Shown: positions 27,790 through 37,809 of the stretch, in pieces
How the letters are laid out: each line of letters opens with the position of its first letter
Position numbering within the stretch: position 1 is the first letter of the stretch
Source of the DNA: JACCXE01 sp963718605
GTDB taxonomy: Bacteria > Actinomycetota > Acidimicrobiia > Acidimicrobiales > JACCXE01
NCBI GenBank assembly: GCA_963718605.1
Contig: OY970363.1
Location: forward strand, 1,178,001-1,242,000
DNA length: 64,000 nucleotides
Direction of reading: 5' to 3'
The notes under the pieces: generated by a model
What the model saw: only the letters and a program-made list of their open reading frames with translations
What the model was told of the DNA's origin: nothing
The model's database searches: none
Made by a program: the position numbers and the translations under genes

Positions 27790-28223
27790 ACGCGATCAAG
27801 CGCGACGCCGGTCTGGTGACGATGATCTGGCGCGGCGTACGCGTGCGGTGCCCCCGCTGCGGCGGCGGCAAGTTGTTCAAGAGCTATTTCAAGCTGAAGG
27901 AACGCTGCCCCACCTGCGGCTACAAGATCGATCGCGAAGCCAACGGTGGCTTCCAGCTCGGTGGCTACGTCATGAACGTGGTGATCGGCGAAGGGATGCT
28001 GGCGATCTACCTCTTGGTTTTCGCGGCGCGTGTCATCGCGCATCCCGACATGCAGATCCGCCCGTGGCTGGCAGGCGCGATCGCACTGGCGATCATCCCG
28101 CCGGCGTTGTTCTTCCCGATGTCGCGCACCACCTGGATGGCCATCGACTTACTGCTTCATCCCCTCGAGCCCTACGAGGTGGCCGAAGCCGGCCTCGCGC
28201 TCGAAGACGCGAAGACGTCTTAA
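27786..28223 (+). CDS. DUF983 zinc-ribbon membrane protein
   Basis: A 145-residue DUF983 protein. A zinc ribbon with two CPxC-type pairs (CPRCGGG and CPTCGY, about 22-50) precedes two hydrophobic helices (about 64-85 and 95-113). The function of the family is unknown. The ATG at 27786 is preferred over 27768 because it makes an ATGA overlap with the Rrf2 stop. It ends convergently with the acyl-CoA dehydrogenase gene, sharing 4 bases. Confidence 0.82.
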   Translation: MNAIKRDAGLVTMIWRGVRVRCPRCGGGKLFKSYFKLKERCPTCGYKIDREANGGFQLGGYVMNVVIGEGMLAIYLLVFAARVIAHPDMQIRPWLAGAIALAIIPPALFFPMSRTTWMAIDLLLHPLEPYEVAEAGLALEDAKTS

Positions 28224-29548
28224 GCGTTCTTGGGTAGCTGGGAGAACGGGGTTTGTGAGTCAGGCCCCGGCTCTTTCGGGAGACCGAGGGCGCGCTCGCC
28301 GATGATGTTGCGCTGAATCTGATCGGTACCGCCGTAGATCGGCGGCGCTTGGGCGTACAGCGCGGTCATCGTGATCATGCCGAGGAACGGGTTGCCGGTG
28401 GCCTTGTCGTTCACGGCGCGGTCCTCGTCCTTGTACGCGTGCAACATGCCCTGCGCGCCGACGATCGCGAGGCCGAGGTCGCGTGAGGTGCGCACAATCT
28501 CGCTCTGGCCGAGCTTGGAGATGTTGGCCATGCCGGGGATGTCGCCGCCGCGTGAACGGACGCCCTTGAGGCGCTCGTTGTTGAGGCGGCCGATTTCGCC
28601 GAGCGTGTGCAGCTTGGCCAGCCCCTGACGAATGGTCGGGTCGCTGCTGCGGCCGTTGCCCTTCGCCATGCCGATGAGCAGCTGCGCGGTGGACTGGCGC
28701 GCCTTGGGCGCCTTGGGTCGTGCGGCCGTCCGCTTCTCGCGCGCTTCGACGAAGTCGCCGGCGCGCAGGTCGAGCTGCTTGGAGATGGTGCCGGGGGACG
28801 CACCGGCGCCCGCACCGCCGCCGCCCGCGCCGAGACCGGCGCGCTCGTTGGCGAGGGTGGTGTTGGCCGCGGCCCAGCCGTTGTTCAGATCGCCGATGAC
28901 CCACTTGTCGGGCACGGTGGCGTCGGACATGAAGACCTCGTTGAACATCGCGTGGCCCGTCATCTCATAGAGGGGACGGATCTCGACTCCGGGCTGCAGC
29001 ATGTCGATCGCCATCCAGCTGATGCCCTGGTGCTTCGGGGCATCGGGGTTGGTGCGGGCGAGCAGCATGCCGAGGTCAGCGGTCTGGCCCATCGACGTCC
29101 ACACCTTCTGGCCGTTAATGATCCACTCTTCGCCGTCTTTGATCGCCTTGGTCGTGAGGCCGGCGAGGTCGGAGCCGGCGCCGGGCTCGGAGAACAGCTG
29201 ACACCACGCCTTCTGGCCGGTGACGATGTCGCGCACGAGCGTGTCGATCTGTTCCTGCGATCCGTGGGTGGCGATCGTCGGCGCCGCCAGCAGCAGGCCG
29301 AGGCCCGACGGCGCACCGAGCGCGCCGTACTCGGCGATCGCGTTGCCGACGGCCACCGCGTCGGCGCGGGACAGGCCCTTGCCGTACGCGTTGGTCGGCA
29401 GCGTCGGCGCCGCCCAACCGGCGGTACCGAGCTTTTCCCACCACTGCGCGACGGTGAGGTCCGGGTCCCAGTTGTCGTCGAGCCAGGCCCGCAACTCGTC
29501 CAGAATTTCGCTTCCGGTGCGGGTGTCTTCGGTTTCGGTGACTGCCAT
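28220..29548 (-). CDS. Acyl-CoA dehydrogenase family protein
   Basis: A 442-residue FAD-dependent acyl-CoA dehydrogenase. The fold appears in order: helical N-domain, CQLFSEPGAGSDLAGLTTKA (FAD/substrate loop), the beta-domain with KVWTSMG, and the C-terminal YGGTDQIQRNIIGERALGLP. A Gly/Ala-rich insertion with a basic stretch (GGGGAGAGASPGT...KRTAARPKAPKAR, about 240-285) is unusual. The ATG at 29548 is used because GAGAGG is 9 bases upstream. It lies 5 bases after the aldo/keto reductase. The chain length of its substrate is unknown; it may be a catabolic or steroid-type enzyme. Confidence 0.88.
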   Translation of the reverse strand: MAVTETEDTRTGSEILDELRAWLDDNWDPDLTVAQWWEKLGTAGWAAPTLPTNAYGKGLSRADAVAVGNAIAEYGALGAPSGLGLLLAAPTIATHGSQEQIDTLVRDIVTGQKAWCQLFSEPGAGSDLAGLTTKAIKDGEEWIINGQKVWTSMGQTADLGMLLARTNPDAPKHQGISWMAIDMLQPGVEIRPLYEMTGHAMFNEVFMSDATVPDKWVIGDLNNGWAAANTTLANERAGLGAGGGGAGAGASPGTISKQLDLRAGDFVEAREKRTAARPKAPKARQSTAQLLIGMAKGNGRSSDPTIRQGLAKLHTLGEIGRLNNERLKGVRSRGGDIPGMANISKLGQSEIVRTSRDLGLAIVGAQGMLHAYKDEDRAVNDKATGNPFLGMITMTALYAQAPPIYGGTDQIQRNIIGERALGLPKEPGPDSQTPFSQLPKNA

Positions 29549-29553
29549 GGCGC

Positions 29554-30528
29554 TCAACCTCTCGCGATCTTGACCAACCGGTCAAGTTTCTCAGAATCGA
29601 GCTTCGGAAGCACATCGAGTGCCCCAAAGTTGTCCACGACCTGCTCCGGGCGGCTGGCGCCCGTAATAACCGTGGAGACGTGGGGGTTCGCCGCGCACCA
29701 GGCGATCGACAGCTGGGCCAGCGTGCAGCCGAGTTCGTCGGCGACGTCGCGCATCTGCTTGACCTTCTCGTTCGAGGTCGGGTCCTTCAACATGCCCTGC
29801 AGCCACTCGTAGCCCGGCAGCGCGCCGCGGCTGTCGTCGGGGATCGTCCCGTCGATGTACTTGCCGGTCAGCAGGCCGCTCGCGAGCGGCGACCACGTGG
29901 TGAGGCCGAGGCCGATGTCGTCATAGAGGCGGGCGTATTCGCGCTCGACCTTGCGGCGTTCGAACAGGTTGTACTGCGGCTGCTCCATCACCGGCTTGTG
30001 CAGGTTGCGCTTGTCGGCGATGTCCCACGCGGCGCGGATCTCGTCCGCCGTCCACTCAGACGTGCCCCAGTACAACGCCTTGCCCGAGTCGATGAGGTCG
30101 CTCATCGCCCACACCGTCTCCTCGATGGGCGTGTTCGGATCGGCGCGGTGGCAGAAAATGAGGTCGAGCAAGTCGAGGCCGAACCGGTCGAGCGACCCGT
30201 CCACCGCGTGCATCAGGTACTTGCGGTTGAGCGTGTTGCGGCGGTTCGGTCCGTCGTTGAGACCCCAGAAGAACTTCGACGACACGACGTACGAGTCGCG
30301 GGCCCAGCCGAGCTTCGCGAACGCCTTGCCCATGATCACTTCGCTCTCGCCGCTCGCGTACGCCTCGGCGTTGTCGTAGAAGTTGCAGCCGGCGTCGTGC
30401 GCGGCGGCGAGGCAATCGACGGCTTTGCCAACGTCGATCTGCGGGCCGAAGCTCACCCACGAGCCGAAGGAAAGAACACTGACCTGCAATCCAGACCGGC
30501 CCAGCCGGCGATAAATCATCTCTGCCAT
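29554..30528 (-). CDS. Aldo/keto reductase, Kv-beta/YghZ type
   Basis: A 324-residue NADPH-dependent (alpha/beta)8-barrel. The catalytic tetrad is visible: Asp and Tyr in FYDNAEAY, Lys in VSSKFFWG and His in LIFCHRAD. The cofactor clamp VITGASRPEQVVDN lies near the C-terminus. The subfamily resembles voltage-gated K-channel beta subunits and YghZ, which reduce aldehydes such as methylglyoxal. It is upstream of and nearly contiguous with the acyl-CoA dehydrogenase gene. Confidence 0.9.
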   Translation of the reverse strand: MAEMIYRRLGRSGLQVSVLSFGSWVSFGPQIDVGKAVDCLAAAHDAGCNFYDNAEAYASGESEVIMGKAFAKLGWARDSYVVSSKFFWGLNDGPNRRNTLNRKYLMHAVDGSLDRFGLDLLDLIFCHRADPNTPIEETVWAMSDLIDSGKALYWGTSEWTADEIRAAWDIADKRNLHKPVMEQPQYNLFERRKVEREYARLYDDIGLGLTTWSPLASGLLTGKYIDGTIPDDSRGALPGYEWLQGMLKDPTSNEKVKQMRDVADELGCTLAQLSIAWCAANPHVSTVITGASRPEQVVDNFGALDVLPKLDSEKLDRLVKIARG

Positions 30529-30571
30529 GCCCGTTCTCTAGCACGGCACGGCCAACGGCTTCTCCGACAGA

Positions 30572-32048
30572 ATGCCCGCCGTGACGATGATCTCTTACCC
30601 GCAGCGATTGCAGAACCTCGTAGACGAGGCGCCGGACCGGCCCGCCGTGACGTGCGGCGCCACCACATGGACGCGGGCACAGCTCGAAGAGCGGGCGGAC
30701 ACCTTCGCGCGGCATCTTCGCCGCGGTCGGCGTGAAGGAAGGCGACCTGGTCACGATGGCGCTGCCGAACGCGCCCGAGTGGTTCGTGGCCGCGATCGCG
30801 TGCTGGAAGCTGGGCGCAATTCCCCAGCCGGTCAGCCCGCGCCTGCCGGCGCGCGAACTCGCGGCGATCGTCGAGTTGGCCGACACGCCGGTGGTGCTCG
30901 GAACCGCATCCACCGACGGCGCCGGGGACAGGCCGTTGCTCAACGTGGCCGAGTGGCTCGCCGCCCATACCGATCCGTCGGCCGAAACCGACCCGCTGCC
31001 CGACGTCGTCAGTAAAGCGTGGAAGGCGCCTACGTCAGGTGGCTCGACGGGCCGGCCCAAGCTGATCGTGTCGGGTGACCCCGCGATGATGGACGACGAG
31101 TTGGGGTCCGCGCTCGGCCACTCGCGCGACGGCGTGCTCGTAATGCCAGGGCCGCTCTACCACAACGGTCCGCTGATCTGGTCGTGCCTCGCGTTGCTGC
31201 ACGGCAACCACGTCGTCGTGCTGCCGAAGTTCGACGCCGTCGCGACGCTCGAGGCGATCGACCGCTACAAGGCCGACATCATCTACCTCGTCCCCACGAT
31301 GATGAAGCGCATCTCCCGCATGCCCACCGAGGAGCGCGAGAGCTACGACATGTCGTCGCTGCGGATTGTGTGGCACCTCGCCGAGCCCTGCCCCGAGTGG
31401 CTCAAGCAGGCGTGGATCGACTGGCTCGGCCCCGAGCGCATCGTCGAGTTGTACGGCGGTACCGAGGGCCAGCTCGCCTGTGTAATCAGCGGCGTCGAGT
31501 GGCTCGAGCACCGCGGTTCGGTCGGCCGGCCGATGACCGGCGAAATAATGATCTGCGACGAGAACGGCAAGGAAGTGCCCGTCGGCGAGGACGGCGAGGT
31601 CTGGCTGCGGTCGGGACGCGATACGCCGACCTACACGTACATCGGTGCGGAAGCACGCGAGCGCGACGGCGGTTGGGAATCGCTGGGCGACAACGGTCAC
31701 GTCGACGCCGACGGCTACCTCTATTTAGGGGACCGGGTGGGCGACATGATCCTGAGCGGCGGCGCCAACATCTACCCGGCCGAGGTCGAAGCCGCGTTGC
31801 AAGAGCACCCGTCGATCGAAAGCTGCGCGGTAATCGGGCTGCCCAACGAGGACTTGGGCAACACGATCCACGCGATCGTGCAGGCAGACGCGAAAACGTT
31901 CGACCAGGAAAGCGTGCTCGCCTTCCTGGCCGAACGTCTCGTGCGTTACAAGTTGCCGCGTTCGTTTGAAGTAGTCGATGAACCGCTGCGCGACGACGCC
32001 GGAAAAGTGCGTCGCAGCGACCTGCGGGCCAAGCGGGTTACTTCGTAA
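30572..32048 (+). CDS. AMP-dependent acyl-CoA synthetase, one frameshift
   Basis: An ANL-superfamily ligase of about 491 residues that forms acyl-CoA through an acyl-adenylate. The N-terminus up to TFARHL is in one frame and GVKEGDLVTMALPNAP onward in another; removing one C at about 30719 restores TFARHLAAVGVKEGD. P-loop TSGGSTGRPK, YGGTEG and GDRVGDMILSGGANIYPAEVE are all present, and the C-terminal hinge is intact (though the usual catalytic Lys region reads DDAGKVRRSDL). It resembles fatty-acid or bile-acid CoA ligases. It overlaps the convergent binding-protein gene by 11 bases. Confidence 0.85.
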
Positions 32049-33738
32049 AGCCGATGTCTTCGTAAATGGTGCTGGCAAACCCGAACGCGCCGTAGTTGGC
32101 CAAGGTGTCCTTGGTCGCGTAGAGCTCGGGCCGCTGGTAATCGGCCAACGAGTGGACCTCTTCCCAAATCAGCTTGTCAATCTTGTTCGCTATGTCGATG
32201 GCCTTGTCGGGGTCGAGCTCGGAGGTCGATTCGTCGAAGAGCTTGTCGATCTCGTCTGAGCCGATCCGGGCGTAGTTCTGCTGAATGTCGTCACCGGCGG
32301 GCTTGGCGTAGATCGACTTCGACGAGCTGATCGGGAACGGCGTGCCTAGCCACGAGAACACCGTCATGTCGAAGTCACCCGGCGTGATGTATTTGTCGAA
32401 GAAGTCGTCGCTCGGAACGGTGTCGATCTGGAGCTTGGCGCCGACTGCGTCGAACATGCCCGAGATCAGATTGGCTTCTTTCTCGCTGGTCGCGACTTGC
32501 GATGGAATCACGATGCGAATGACGAGTTGCTTGCCGTCCTTCGTGCGCACCTTGTCCGATCCGTTGAGCTTCCAACCGGCGGCATCGAGTTCGGCCGCAG
32601 CCTTGGTCGGATTCACCGTCGCGAGGTCACCGGCGTTGTTCTTGTAGCCGTTCTGGTTGGCCATGAAGATGTGGTTGTTCAACTCGTCGGCGTTGCCACC
32701 GAGCGGGCCGAGCATGGCTTTGGCGATGGTCTTGCGGTCGATTGCCAATGCCAGCGTGTGTCGCACCTTGACGTCTTGGAGGATCGGTCCCGTCCCGTTG
32801 ATCGTGATGTGACGGAAGTTCGGTCCGCCGGCGCGGTGAATGCTCACGCCCGCAAGCGACTTCGCGCGCTGGTACTTGTCGACGTCAGGGCCGATGTCGA
32901 TGAAATCAATCTCACCGTTCGCCAATGAGTCGATCTGCGCGTCACCGTCAATCGCGATGAACACGATCTTGTCCAGCTTGGGCTCGTTGCCCCACCACTT
33001 CTCATTGGGCACGATGGTGATGGTCTTCGCGGTGGCGTCAGCCTTTTCAAGCTTGAACGGGCCAGCCGTCGCAAGGGGCTTGTCGATCCAGCCTTCGTTG
33101 AAGACCTTTGGGTCCTTGCTGGTGGAGGCCGGGAGCAACGTGCTGAACAAGGCCTGCCAGTCGGCGTAGGGCTTGTCGAAGGTGACGACGACCTCATGGT
33201 CGTCCTTGCCCGCCTTCACCGAGGAGATCTGGTCGTAGCCGTTCGACGACACGATTTGGTAGTCGGTGCCCTCGGCCGTCTTCATCGCGTTCCACAGCGC
33301 TTCGTAGTCGGCTTCGCTCACCTTGGTGCCGTCGGACCAAACCGCTTTCTGGTTCAACACGTAGGTGACGATCTGCGGATCCTTCGACGTGACCTCGGCG
33401 GACTCGACGTAGTTCTTGTCGATCACCGGCTCGGCCTTGCCGTCGAAAATAAATGGCGAGGGCAACATGGCGCCAACGACGTCGTTGTTGTCGCGATCGC
33501 CGCCGTCGAGTTCATTCGGGTTGAAGTTGGCCGGGTAACCGGTGAGCGGCCATTTCAGCGTGCCGCCCTGCTTGAGATCGTCGCGAGGTGTCGCGTTGAT
33601 GTCCACCGAGCTCGCGGACTCTGTCTTGCCTGACGAGCCAGAAGAGTTTTCCTTCTTCGAGTCGCTTCCGCATGCGCCCGCGATCAACGCGAGCGCAAGC
33701 ACACCCCCGATAAAACTCGATGAACGCTTCAATCGCAT
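32038..33738 (-). CDS. Dpp/Opp-type substrate-binding lipoprotein
   Basis: A 566-residue SBP_bac_5 family lipoprotein: lipobox LIAGAC (Cys23), then a Ser-rich linker, then GGTLKWPLTGYPANFNPNE, the typical opening. The family binds oligopeptides, nickel chelates or sugars; the sequence also recalls mycobacterial LpqW-like relatives. AGGAGG is 5 bases before the ATG. It is last of the importer operon, 59 bases after the ATPase gene. Confidence 0.85.
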   Translation of the reverse strand: MRLKRSSSFIGGVLALALIAGACGSDSKKENSSGSSGKTESASSVDINATPRDDLKQGGTLKWPLTGYPANFNPNELDGGDRDNNDVVGAMLPSPFIFDGKAEPVIDKNYVESAEVTSKDPQIVTYVLNQKAVWSDGTKVSEADYEALWNAMKTAEGTDYQIVSSNGYDQISSVKAGKDDHEVVVTFDKPYADWQALFSTLLPASTSKDPKVFNEGWIDKPLATAGPFKLEKADATAKTITIVPNEKWWGNEPKLDKIVFIAIDGDAQIDSLANGEIDFIDIGPDVDKYQRAKSLAGVSIHRAGGPNFRHITINGTGPILQDVKVRHTLALAIDRKTIAKAMLGPLGGNADELNNHIFMANQNGYKNNAGDLATVNPTKAAAELDAAGWKLNGSDKVRTKDGKQLVIRIVIPSQVATSEKEANLISGMFDAVGAKLQIDTVPSDDFFDKYITPGDFDMTVFSWLGTPFPISSSKSIYAKPAGDDIQQNYARIGSDEIDKLFDESTSELDPDKAIDIANKIDKLIWEEVHSLADYQRPELYATKDTLANYGAFGFASTIYEDIGFTK

Positions 33739-33797
33739 GTTGCCTCCTGATGTATGCCCAGACTGAACACCGTAGGCCTACCCAAAAATGAAGTGCG

Positions 33798-35873
33798 CTA
33801 GAAGACGCTCGTAAGCGTTGGGTAGTGACAGGCCGCTTTTTGATCGTCACCGTGCGCCGCGAGCGCGGGATCCTCGTCGATGCACCGTTTGCGCAGCGTG
33901 TCGTCGAGCCGGGCGAAGGTTGGGCAACGCCCGCGGAAGCGGCATCCGACGCGCTCTTCTTTCGTGCTCGGCAAGTCCCCTTCGAGGATGATCCGCTTGC
34001 GCTCACGTTCACGCTTCGGGTCGGGCAGCGGCACGGCCGACAACAACGCTTGGGTATAGGGATGCGCGGGGTGGGCGAAGACCGGGCCCACCGCACCGAT
34101 CTCGACGATGCGCCCCAGGTACATCACCGCGACGCGGTCCGCACTGTGACGGACGACCGACAAGTCGTGCGCGACAAACAGGTAGGACAAGCGCAGCGTG
34201 GCCCGGAGCTGTTCGAGCAGGTTGACGATGCCGGCGCGGATCGAGACGTCCAATGCGGACACCGGTTCGTCGAGCACGACGAGCTTGGGCTGAAGCGCGA
34301 GGGCGCGCGCGATGCCGACGCGCTGGCGCTGGCCGCCCGAGAATTCGTGCGGGTAGCGGCTGGCGTGGGTCGGCGACAGACCGACGAGCTGGAGCAGCTC
34401 GCGCACACGCTTACCCCGTTCGGCCTTGGCCACTCCGTAGGTCGAGAGGCCCTCGCTAAGGATGTCGCTGATCGGGAGCTTCGGATCGAGCGACGCCATC
34501 GGATCTTGGAAGACCACGGCGATGTTGCGGCGCAACTCGTGGCGTTCACGGCCCGAAAGCGTCGCCGTGTCCCGGCCAAGCACGTTGATCGAACCGGCGG
34601 TCGGCTTGGCCAACGCCAGGATTTCGTTGATCGTCGTGGTCTTGCCGCAGCCCGACTCGCCAACCAGACCGAGCGTCTCGCCCTCGCGGATGTCGAACGA
34701 GATGCCGTCGACCGCGGCGACCTCTCCAACCTGGCGGCGAAACACGAGACCCTTCGTGAGCGGGAACGTACGGACCAGGTTGGACACTTCCAACACGACC
34801 GGCCGACCCTCGCGCATCGCCTCGCTCACCACCGGGGGCGGAGTGGGCGCCGCGAATACATCGGTCGGTTTCAGGTTGTTCTCGGCCACGTACGCAGTGC
34901 GATGACACGCGCTCGCGTGCCACGGGTCATCGGTGGGCAGCAACGCCGGCTCGGTGACTTCGCAGATGTCGATCTTCAACGGGCAGCGCGGCGCAAACGG
35001 GCACCCCGCCGGCAACGCGACCAGCGATGGCGGGTTGCCCTCGACCGGCGTGAGGGGCTCGCGTCCGGTGGCATCGGCGCGCGGCAACGAACCGAGCAGG
35101 CCGAGCGTGTAGGGCATGCGGGGCCGGTAGAAGACGTCGTCGACGCTGCCCGTCTCGACGGGCTTGCCGGCGTACATCACCATCACGCGGTCGGCGAAGC
35201 CGGCGATCACGCCGAGGTCGTGCGTGATCATCACGATCGCGGCGCCCGTGGCTTCCTGCGCCCGCTCGAGCACCTCGAGCACCTGCGCCTGGATCGTGAC
35301 GTCGAGTGCCGTGGTGGGCTCGTCGGCGATTATGACGTCGGGGTTGTTCGCGATTGCCATCGCGATCATCACCCGCTGGCGCATGCCGCCCGAGAACTCG
35401 TGCGGGAAGCTGCGCGCCCGCTCGGCCGCGTGCGGGATGCCGACAAGGTCGAGCAGTTCCACCGCGCGGGTCTCGGCGTCGGCCCTGTTGACGTCATTGT
35501 GAATGCGGACCGCTTCCACGATCTGCTGGCCGACCGTGTACACGGGCGTGAGCGCCGACAGCGGGTCCTGGAAGACCATCGCGATACTGCTGCCGCGGAT
35601 CTTCGACATGTCGCCGTCGCCGAGACCCAGCAGTTCGCGGCCGCGGTACTGCACCGACCCCGACACGCGGGCCGCGGCCGGCAGTAGCCCGAGCACCGCG
35701 AGCGCGGACACCGACTTGCCCGAACCGGACTCGCCGACCACGCCGAACACTTCTCCTGGCGCGACCTCGTACGACACACCGCGCACGGCGTTCACCGTGC
35801 CGGCCTCACTCGGGAAGTTGACGACGAGGTCGCTCACGCGCAGCACCGGATCGACGGGAGGGGACGCGCTCAT
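33798..35873 (-). CDS. Fused double ABC ATPase, DppD-DppF type
   Basis: A 691-residue protein with two ATPase domains. Domain 1: Walker A GESGSGKSV, signature FSGGMRQR, Walker B VIIADEPTTALD, then the Cys-rich CPFAPRCPLKIDIC motif of oligopeptide ATPases (about 300-320). Domain 2: GESGCGKTT, FSGGQRQR, LVVLDEPVSALD and a second C-terminal Cys motif (CRFRGRCPTF). It energises the DppBC permease. The start ATG at 35873 overlaps the permease stop (ATGA). Confidence 0.92.
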   Translation of the reverse strand: MSASPPVDPVLRVSDLVVNFPSEAGTVNAVRGVSYEVAPGEVFGVVGESGSGKSVSALAVLGLLPAAARVSGSVQYRGRELLGLGDGDMSKIRGSSIAMVFQDPLSALTPVYTVGQQIVEAVRIHNDVNRADAETRAVELLDLVGIPHAAERARSFPHEFSGGMRQRVMIAMAIANNPDVIIADEPTTALDVTIQAQVLEVLERAQEATGAAIVMITHDLGVIAGFADRVMVMYAGKPVETGSVDDVFYRPRMPYTLGLLGSLPRADATGREPLTPVEGNPPSLVALPAGCPFAPRCPLKIDICEVTEPALLPTDDPWHASACHRTAYVAENNLKPTDVFAAPTPPPVVSEAMREGRPVVLEVSNLVRTFPLTKGLVFRRQVGEVAAVDGISFDIREGETLGLVGESGCGKTTTINEILALAKPTAGSINVLGRDTATLSGRERHELRRNIAVVFQDPMASLDPKLPISDILSEGLSTYGVAKAERGKRVRELLQLVGLSPTHASRYPHEFSGGQRQRVGIARALALQPKLVVLDEPVSALDVSIRAGIVNLLEQLRATLRLSYLFVAHDLSVVRHSADRVAVMYLGRIVEIGAVGPVFAHPAHPYTQALLSAVPLPDPKRERERKRIILEGDLPSTKEERVGCRFRGRCPTFARLDDTLRKRCIDEDPALAAHGDDQKAACHYPTLTSVF

Positions 35874-36793
35874 CCTTTCGTCGTGCTCGTCGAGTTGGGG
35901 TCGAGCGCATCGCGCATGCCGTCGCCGATCACGCTGACGGCCAGCACCGTGATGATCAGCGCGCCACCCGAGAACAGGAACAGCCACGGAAACGTGATCG
36001 CGGACCGGGTGCCATCCGCGATCAGCGTGCCCAACGAGACGTCAGGGGGCTGCACCCCGAAACCGAAGTAGCTCAGGCCGGTCTCGGCCAGGATCGCACC
36101 ACCGACGTTCAAGGTCGCGTCGATGATCAGCAGCGACGACATGTTCGGCAGGAGATGGCGGAAGATGATCTTGCGCGGCGGCACGCCCATGAACTTGGCG
36201 GCCTTCACGAACTCTTGCTCTTTCAAGCTGAGCGCCAGACCGCGCACGATGCGGGCCGTGATCATCCAGCTGAACGCGGCGAGCAGGAACACGAAGATCA
36301 ACCAGGTCTTGCCGCGGAAGGTCGGGCTCAAGATCGCGATGATGAGAAACGCGGGCAGCACCAGCAGCAAGTCCACGAACCACATCAGGATGCGATCGGC
36401 CCATCCCCCGAAGTAGCCCGCGGTCGCGCCCACGACCGCCGCGAGACCGGTTGAGACGAAGGCGGTGAGCAGGCCGATCACGAGTGACTTCTGCAGACCG
36501 CGCAAGGTCTGCGCGAAGACGTCCTGACCGATCTGCGTGGTGCCGAACCAGTGCGAACTCGACGGCTTTTCCAAGAAGGCGTTGTAGTCCGTGGACTTGT
36601 AGTCCCACTTCGTCAGGTACGGGCCGAGGAAGGCGAAGAGCAACAGCAACAGCAACACCACGAGTCCGCCGACTGCGACCTTCTTGCGGAGGAATCGCCG
36701 CAGCACCAGACGACCGCGGCTGATGTCCTCGCCCGCGACGTCGGCCCCGGCCTCAATGGCAATGCCCGCCGACGGTTGGATTTCGGCCGGCAC
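35870..36793 (-). CDS. ABC importer permease, DppC type
   Basis: A 307-residue permease of the peptide/nickel family. Helix 1 (about residues 35-55) precedes a periplasmic loop with WFGTTQIGQDVFAQTLRGLQKS, the DppC/OppC hallmark, and five more helices. The EAA loop reads KFMGVPPRKIIFRHLLPN. The GTG start at 36793 sits in a TAGTG overlap with the DppB-type gene. It pairs with that gene to form the channel. Confidence 0.9.
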   Translation of the reverse strand: MPAEIQPSAGIAIEAGADVAGEDISRGRLVLRRFLRKKVAVGGLVVLLLLLLFAFLGPYLTKWDYKSTDYNAFLEKPSSSHWFGTTQIGQDVFAQTLRGLQKSLVIGLLTAFVSTGLAAVVGATAGYFGGWADRILMWFVDLLLVLPAFLIIAILSPTFRGKTWLIFVFLLAAFSWMITARIVRGLALSLKEQEFVKAAKFMGVPPRKIIFRHLLPNMSSLLIIDATLNVGGAILAETGLSYFGFGVQPPDVSLGTLIADGTRSAITFPWLFLFSGGALIITVLAVSVIGDGMRDALDPNSTSTTKG

Positions 36794-37776
36794 TATGAAA
36801 TCCGTACCCGGGGGTCGAGGGCCGCGTAGGCGAGGTCCGCGAGCATGCCGGCGATGAGCACCAACACCGCCGAGAACGCGGTGACCGCGGCCACGGTGTT
36901 CACGTCGTTCTGAGTGACCGAGTCGATGAACCACTCGCCCATGCCGTGCCAACCGAAGATCTTCTCGGTGAACGTCGCACCGGTGAGCAACAGTCCGAAC
37001 TCGTACGCGAAGAACGTCGCCATTGGGATGAGCGCCGTGCGCAGCCCGTGCCGCACAAGCGCGTCACGCCGCCGCAGCCCCTTGGCTTGCGCGGTGCGCA
37101 GGAAGTCGCTCCCCAACACGTCGAGCATGGCGCTGCGCTGGTAGCGGCTGTAGAACGCGACTTGCCCGAGCACCAAGCTCAGCGTCGGCAGGATGAAGTG
37201 CTGGAAGCGATCCGTCGCGTGGGTCCAGAAGCTGCCGGACAGGCCGGGAGTCTTTTCGCCCGTGTAATAGAGCAGCGTGGTGCCCGCGTGTTGGTTGAGG
37301 TTTAGCGCGCCCACCTTGAGCAGCACCGCCAGCAGAAACACGGGGATCGACAGGATCACGAACGACGTGACCGTGGCCGAGTAATCCGTGAACTTGTACT
37401 GCTTCACCGCGCTGATCACGCCGACAGCCACGCCCAGCGCGCCCCCCAGTATCGACCCGATGAGCAGCAGCCGAAGCGTGACGCCCATGCGCCGCCACAT
37501 TTCGGAACTGACCTCCTGGCCCGAGATGGTCTTGCCGAAATCGCCGTGGAGCGCGGGCACCGACCAGTTCTTGAATCGCGTGAGGATCGGGGTTTCGTCG
37601 TTCAGGTTCAGCGCGTCGAGCTTGGCGTCGACCGAGGCCTTTGGCGGCGGCGGATTGCGGCCCTCGAAGTTCGACCGGGGATTTAGCGATGTGGACGCCA
37701 CGATGTATCCGAGCGATGTCGCGAGGATCACGAGTATCAGGTAATTGACGAAGCGACGGAGGAGGAACTTCGCCAT
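36793..37776 (-). CDS. ABC importer permease, DppB type
   Basis: A 327-residue DppB/OppB-type permease. Helix 1 is at 9-29; a periplasmic domain with GDFGKTISGQEVSSEMWRRMGVTLRLLL follows, the family signature, then five helices. The EAA loop is TAQAKGLRRRDALVRHGLRTALIP. It lies 33 bases after the HoxN-type transporter on the same strand, so transcription may continue from the DUF4331/nickel operon. Confidence 0.9.
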   Translation of the reverse strand: MAKFLLRRFVNYLILVILATSLGYIVASTSLNPRSNFEGRNPPPPKASVDAKLDALNLNDETPILTRFKNWSVPALHGDFGKTISGQEVSSEMWRRMGVTLRLLLIGSILGGALGVAVGVISAVKQYKFTDYSATVTSFVILSIPVFLLAVLLKVGALNLNQHAGTTLLYYTGEKTPGLSGSFWTHATDRFQHFILPTLSLVLGQVAFYSRYQRSAMLDVLGSDFLRTAQAKGLRRRDALVRHGLRTALIPMATFFAYEFGLLLTGATFTEKIFGWHGMGEWFIDSVTQNDVNTVAAVTAFSAVLVLIAGMLADLAYAALDPRVRIS

Positions 37777-37809
37777 TAGTGGGAAGGGTATGCCTTTAAG
37801 GGCTCGGCG

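Noticed and set aside
29554..30528. Aldo/keto reductase at 29.5 kb considered as part of the fucose pathway
   Set aside because: Its motifs fit the Kv-beta/YghZ group, it sits with an acyl-CoA dehydrogenase 25 kb away, and a better L-fucose-dehydrogenase-like AKR adjoins fucD.
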